NCBI GenBank assembly: GCA_025454925.1
Contig: JALONM010000004.1
Span: 62,001 to 126,000, forward strand
Length of the DNA: 64,000 nt
From: Cytophagaceae bacterium
GTDB lineage: Bacteria > Bacteroidota > Bacteroidia > Cytophagales > Cytophagaceae
Reading direction: 5' to 3'
In this document: one piece after another, positions 60,209-64,000 of the stretch
Layout of the letters: each line of letters begins with the position of its first letter
Numbering within the stretch: position 1 is the first letter of the stretch
Made by a program: the position numbers and the translations under genes
The notes under the pieces: generated by a model
Databases searched by the model: none
Told to the model about the DNA's origin: nothing
The model's input: only the letters and a program-made list of their open reading frames with translations

Positions 60209-62200
60209 TTAGAAGAATATTTTTAACTCTAAAGTGGTTTCCGTTCCCCGGAATACATCTTCGGTAAAATTGTAGTCACGATGATTCATCCATTTGTGTC
60301 GCAAATGAATGCCGGCATTGTTTGAGAAATCATAGTCAATCCCTACCCCCAATGCAGTACCCAATTGATCTATGGAATTGTTTTTATAAGCCTCCTTATA
60401 TACTGGCCTGCCATTCTCTTTTACCTCTTCTCCGTTTTCATTGGCCAGATTGGTGCGACTGTTGCCCTTCACGGACTCTAGCCCTACATTGGCCACCAGG
60501 TTGTAGCGCTTGCCTGCTTTATACGCGAGTGTAAGATCTTCAAACCACATGCGCACAAAGGCCCGATTGGAATAAGCTGGAATAAAAGAAAAACCTTCTT
60601 GAATGGTGCTCATGGAATTAAAATTCAGCACCACCAAATCGCGATTAAACAGTTTGAATTTATACTTCAGAAATAATTCCAAGGTATTAAATCCTTTTTT
60701 ATAATCGGAAATGGTATCGGTAATGCTGATGGTTTCGAAAGTGGTCAGCCAAAAACTTTTTATCCTGCGATAGTTTCCTCCCGCCTGAAACCATGGACGG
60801 AAGCGGGATCTGGAAAAGCTATTTACCCGGTGTTGAATGGTAATGGTATCGTATTTATTTTCTAACTCCTGGCTTGCCGCCCATCCCAATTGCATTTTCA
60901 ACTTTCCTACATTTCCTTCTCCCAAAAAACTGAACCCTTGTCGATTGTTAGCTATTTGTCCAACTTGCTGTGCGATATTCATGAGCAGCATGTTGTCGTA
61001 AATAAATTCCGTTCCAAATCCCCCATCGTTTACCGTTGTATTGGAATTCATAATGGAGCCATCGATGCTGGCCATGTTGTAGTCGATGTGGTATAACTCC
61101 AAGGAAACAGGAATCGGTGAAATAGTTCTGTCAATTTCAGTTTTTAAGAATGCTCCAAAGCCTTTACCATTCTTATTTCTGGGGTTATTTATAGAACTGA
61201 CACCTACCTCGGAAGCAAATTTTAATTTTCGGATCTTCAAGGAAAAATCTCCTGAAACAATTTGATTGTTATCAGGAATTCCTTTACTCAGGTCTGTTTC
61301 TGCTTGTTTACTATAATAATTCAACCCGACTTTTCCGCTTACTCGTCGCGTAAAAATATTCTTCTCTATGCGATGCGCATGCGTATAAGAAGGGAAATAG
61401 CCAAGGGCATTTCCTACGGTGGTATTGCGACTGGTGCGTCCGTAGATGGAAGTGATTTTTATTCCCCAAGGAAGAATTTCTGTATTGGCTACCGCGCCAA
61501 GCAAAGGAGTGCGTCCGGCTGCTTCGGCTCCAATATTGGTAGACAATCCATAATATTCTTCATACCGCAAAAACGAGTTCCGGTACCAATCCCAGGGGAC
61601 GCGGTCAAAATAATTATCTCTGTATTCTGTAAAGCCAACCGTGAATCGACTGATCCTTGACCACAAAATACCACCGGCATCAATGCTCACCCTAACCGGA
61701 CCAGTATTCCACTTTCCTCCAAACCGTAAATTTTGGCGGGAGCTTGCCTGGCGTGAAGTAGCAGTATCCGCCAACTGTCCGGTAAGCGAAGAGGCAAAAG
61801 AATAGCCAACACTGAATTGCATTTTGCTGAGCGGGTGCGAAGCCAAATTCAGCTCCAGCATAGGAAACCCACCGTTATTATTGGCGCCAATATTGGTTAA
61901 GGGATAATCTACGAACGATATATTTCTGTTGGAGGTAATCATATCGTTGTAGTAGGTACTCATATTTCTGTAAATAGAAATAAACCGAACAGTACCCGAC
62001 ACTTTGATTTCTCTCAAGCCCAGTCCTGCCGGCAAGGAATAAGCAGTATCCAAGGCGATACGTTGTTGCACCTTTTTCCACCAATAGGGCGATGAGGAAG
62101 GTGTACGAACGATTCCATGGTAAGGATCTGCACTTAGCGTACCGAGCAAGAACAGGAGCACCAGTCGCACGAACACATCTTTGAATAATTTCTTTTCCAT
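60209..62200 (-). CDS. Outer-membrane beta-barrel protein of unknown function (paralogue of 288-2390)
   Basis: A 663-residue protein with a signal peptide (VFVRLVLLFLLGTLSA). It is barrel-like throughout and ends ETTLELKIFF. Shared blocks with the 700-residue protein at 288-2390 include ALGVGIDYDFSNNAGIHLRHK, NNRQGFSFL and YKKGFNTLELFLKYKFKLFNRD. In the other module the last block reads YKKSFNTLSLGLKYKLNLFNRE. It lies 39 nt behind the chitinase. Partnership with the 570-residue protein is conserved in both modules, so the two likely work as a pair. Confidence 0.77.
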   Translation of the reverse strand: MEKKLFKDVFVRLVLLFLLGTLSADPYHGIVRTPSSSPYWWKKVQQRIALDTAYSLPAGLGLREIKVSGTVRFISIYRNMSTYYNDMITSNRNISFVDYPLTNIGANNNGGFPMLELNLASHPLSKMQFSVGYSFASSLTGQLADTATSRQASSRQNLRFGGKWNTGPVRVSIDAGGILWSRISRFTVGFTEYRDNYFDRVPWDWYRNSFLRYEEYYGLSTNIGAEAAGRTPLLGAVANTEILPWGIKITSIYGRTSRNTTVGNALGYFPSYTHAHRIEKNIFTRRVSGKVGLNYYSKQAETDLSKGIPDNNQIVSGDFSLKIRKLKFASEVGVSSINNPRNKNGKGFGAFLKTEIDRTISPIPVSLELYHIDYNMASIDGSIMNSNTTVNDGGFGTEFIYDNMLLMNIAQQVGQIANNRQGFSFLGEGNVGKLKMQLGWAASQELENKYDTITIQHRVNSFSRSRFRPWFQAGGNYRRIKSFWLTTFETISITDTISDYKKGFNTLELFLKYKFKLFNRDLVVLNFNSMSTIQEGFSFIPAYSNRAFVRMWFEDLTLAYKAGKRYNLVANVGLESVKGNSRTNLANENGEEVKENGRPVYKEAYKNNSIDQLGTALGVGIDYDFSNNAGIHLRHKWMNHRDYNFTEDVFRGTETTLELKIFF

Positions 62201-62239
62201 CGATTCTATGATTACGATATCCTAGTGTTTTTTTAACTC

Positions 62240-63565
62240 TTATTTCCAGCGTTTGCGGATAATTTTTCTCCGGCAGGGCTGAAGGGTTTCGTACAAAATA
62301 TCGGCAAGCGGAGTTCCCTTTATAGATCCAGAGCCCTCTTTATGTTCGATGTAGTCACCCGTCACATCCCAAATGATGACACCGGCGGCTTCACGCTCTA
62401 CCACATACTGGGCTTTCAAACGCACCGACTCTTCGTCGTCGTAAGAAACAAAGGTGTAGCGATCTCTGGCCGGATTCCCAAGCAGGTAGGGAGCGGCGGC
62501 GGCGGTATCCCAATAGCGTTGAAAATGTTTCATCTTTAACAGGATGTCATAATACTGGGGCATTCCAATGTCTGTGCTATAAGTCAGAGAGTCGGCAAAC
62601 TTTTGATGATTGCTGCTATAGAGTCCACTGGTAGCATCGTTCATCAATAAGGATCGACCGTAAAATGCGACTCCGAGATTTAGTTTCCCTACCGGAACCT
62701 GATAATCATTGATCATCATGCGCACTGCTTTGTCCACGCTACCGCCCCATCCTCCTGTAGGTTCGTACAAAGCGGTATGATGGTTGGCATCCGGACTCCA
62801 GGTACCGTTGTAATCATAGGTCATCATATTGATGTAATCCATGATGTTTTTAATCTTATCCCATTCAATGTTATCCATCTGGGATTTGTTGGCGCCGAAA
62901 GCCGCTGTCAATAAAAATTTATATTTGATCTTTTTGCCATACGCATCAATTGAATCACGAATGGCTTGCATCAGCAGTGTATAATTTTGCTTGTCTTGTG
63001 GAGTCCCCTTGTGTTCGGCATACCCTGGATATTCCCAATCGATATCGATGCCGTCAAATTTATATTCACGTAAAATGCGTACACATTCCGAAGCAAAATG
63101 AGCTCTTTTCGCTGGATCAGCAGCCACCGTTGGGAAATTTTCCGACAAGGTCCATCCCCCTATCGAAGGCATTACTTTTACACCCCAGGCATGTGCAATA
63201 TCGATCAGGGAAGTATTCGGAAAGTATTCGTAATATTCGTTTGTACTCACCCCCCAATCTATTTTTCCTCGTAGCAGAATGCTATCTGCCCAGGCATCTG
63301 TGCCAGTCAGGTTTCCATCCAAGTCGGTTTGAAAAAATGAATAATTTAATATGGTGTACTTACTATAATCTAGATTTGCCGGGGAAACGAGTCCATTGCG
63401 CTTGTACATCTGCCAGCTCGGGTAATAGCCAATAATCTGCCGGCACGTTGGATTGAGCTTAAACTCTTTGAGTTTAAGTGTATCCCTTTTGGTTTCCGGA
63501 GTGTTTTGGGCAAAGCCCACCCACCCGAAAAGAATAAAGACGATGACGTACAGTTGTTTTTTCAT
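62240..63565 (-). CDS. Secreted GH18 chitinase
   Basis: A 441-residue protein from the ATG at 63565, starting a signal peptide (LYVIVFILFGWVGFAQ). The GH18 barrel has IIGYYPSWQMYKRNG, MPSIGGWTLSENF (SxGG) and FDGIDIDWEYPGY, the DxxDxDxE motif with catalytic Glu near residue 179. MMTYDYNGTWSP and GVAFYGRSL follow. The late block VSYDDEESVRLKAQYV and VIIWDVTGDY match bacterial family 18 enzymes of the ChiA/ChiD group. No binding module or T9SS domain is seen. It leads an operon with two outer-membrane and two lipoprotein genes. Confidence 0.92.
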   Translation of the reverse strand: MKKQLYVIVFILFGWVGFAQNTPETKRDTLKLKEFKLNPTCRQIIGYYPSWQMYKRNGLVSPANLDYSKYTILNYSFFQTDLDGNLTGTDAWADSILLRGKIDWGVSTNEYYEYFPNTSLIDIAHAWGVKVMPSIGGWTLSENFPTVAADPAKRAHFASECVRILREYKFDGIDIDWEYPGYAEHKGTPQDKQNYTLLMQAIRDSIDAYGKKIKYKFLLTAAFGANKSQMDNIEWDKIKNIMDYINMMTYDYNGTWSPDANHHTALYEPTGGWGGSVDKAVRMMINDYQVPVGKLNLGVAFYGRSLLMNDATSGLYSSNHQKFADSLTYSTDIGMPQYYDILLKMKHFQRYWDTAAAAPYLLGNPARDRYTFVSYDDEESVRLKAQYVVEREAAGVIIWDVTGDYIEHKEGSGSIKGTPLADILYETLQPCRRKIIRKRWK

Positions 63566-63897
63566 ACTAAATCCTTTTATAAAACCTCCCTCCGGCATTG
63601 ATCCGGAGGGAGGTACAAACACTAACTAAACAACTAAATTATTTCCCCTAGATTCGACCTTCTTTTGGAAATATAGAATTCAAAAGCAGGTCAGCACGGT
63701 CCTGAACATTTTTTTTTGACTAAGGAGGCGTTTTATGAATCAATTGTCAGGCGTTTTTTTGCACCTTATTACCTGTTTGTATCACCTTTATTTTTGTTAC
63801 TATCAAAAAATAAAATTGCCTGGGAAGCGCCGTTGAACGGGTGCTAAACATTCAATAACCTTCAATAAAACAAGTACTTAACCTACACTTCACACCC
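63566..63897. other. Divergent intergenic region upstream of the chitinase
   Basis: About 330 nt between the chitinase and a plus-strand gene. It contains the hairpin at 63585-63613 and a plus-strand -7-like TATTTTTG (63789-63796) without a well-spaced TTTG. Confidence 0.5.
63585..63613 (-). promoter_or_regulatory. GC-rich hairpin in the chitinase leader (possible attenuator or terminator)
   Basis: CCTCCCTCCGG and CCGGAGGGAGG form a perfect 11-bp stem with a 7-nt loop, ending 20 nt before the chitinase ATG. On the minus strand TTTTAT follows at once, which makes it look like an intrinsic terminator placed between promoter and gene. Confidence 0.6.
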
Positions 63898-64000
63898 ATG
63901 GCCACTTGCCGTAATTACGATTTACAATTGCAAAAGTTAGCATCCTGGTGCTATGTAAATCACCAGGAAATTGAAACGATATATTGCACCTTATTTTCAT
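63898..64000 (+). CDS. 5' end of an unidentified plus-strand gene
   Basis: From the ATG at 63898 the frame stays open to the window edge (34 residues, MATCRNYDLQLQKLASWCY and on). A -7-like TATTTTTG lies about 100 nt upstream. The stretch is too short to name a family, and it could still be a chance ORF. Confidence 0.4.
   Translation, partial: MATCRNYDLQLQKLASWCYVNHQEIETIYCTLFS

Noticed and set aside
1-64000. tRNA genes, rRNA genes, CRISPR arrays, intact insertion sequences
   Set aside because: No tRNA-like TPsiC/anticodon pattern, regularly spaced repeats, or transposase ORFs were found.

Overview
The window comes from a member of the Bacteroidota, most likely a Cytophagales-type environmental bacterium. 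The evidence is: promoter-like TTTG-N19/20-TAnnTTTG signals; weak or absent Shine-Dalgarno sequences; a type IX secretion (T9SS) C-terminal sorting domain on an esterase; N-succinylornithine carbamoyltransferase in arginine synthesis; a four-helix-bundle (23S-IVP family) protein; and outer-membrane beta-barrels ending in Phe. There are no tRNA, rRNA or CRISPR loci and no intact insertion sequence.

Layout. 1-5.1 kb (minus strand): the 5' part of an operon for secreted or outer-membrane proteins, then rsmG, an ECF sigma factor and a GT2 glycosyltransferase. 5.3-7.5 kb (plus): tgt and an LptF/LptG-type permease. 7.8-12.5 kb (plus): the first half of an arginine operon (GNAT acyltransferase, argG, four-helix protein, argC, argD), closed by a strong terminator. 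12.5-13.0 kb: gene-free DNA with a dispersed repeat. 13-22.5 kb: an AT-rich polysaccharide modification and assembly locus (acyltransferase-3, methyltransferase, AlgJ-like protein + MBOAT, a GT-C-like membrane protein with a C-terminal ILEI/GG-like domain, Wzz-like protein, O-antigen ligase). 22.7-25.6 kb: a collagen-like lipoprotein, a decayed gene and a T9SS-exported esterase.

25.8-36.3 kb is the most unusual part. It holds an OleC-like AMP ligase, a DEDDh exonuclease, and an overlapping trio (DUF3419/BtaA-like aminocarboxypropyl transferase, phytol/dolichol-kinase-like membrane protein, GNAT-like protein). A tightly coupled operon of class I HMG-CoA reductase, UbiA-superfamily protein and rifampin-phosphotransferase-like dikinase converges on it. 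My reading, which is inference, is an undescribed isoprenoid or amino-acid-headgroup lipid pathway. 36.7-42.5 kb (plus): a patatin-like hydrolase leads a bioF-bioD-bioA operon that ends in a secreted protein of unknown function. 42.6-44.6 kb: a cytosolic-type HExxH metalloprotease translationally coupled to a small partner, possibly an effector pair. 44.6-49.8 kb (minus): hybrid histidine kinase, response regulator, small protein and MBL-fold hydrolase in one operon. 50-52.2 kb: a FemAB/GNAT-like protein with a polysaccharide-deacetylase-like protein, and a small membrane protein.

52.5-55.7 kb (minus): the other half of arginine synthesis (argF', argB, argE-like deacylase). In relatives the two halves are usually one operon. 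Their head-on arrangement here, with related repeats near both ends, suggests an inversion of about 43 kb. 55.9-63.6 kb (minus): a truncated receiver-like protein, then an operon of GH18 chitinase, two outer-membrane proteins and two paralogous lipoproteins. The two outer-membrane genes are paralogous, in the same order, to the genes at 1-2.4 kb, so the window is bracketed by two copies of one outer-membrane module. A new plus-strand gene begins at the right edge.
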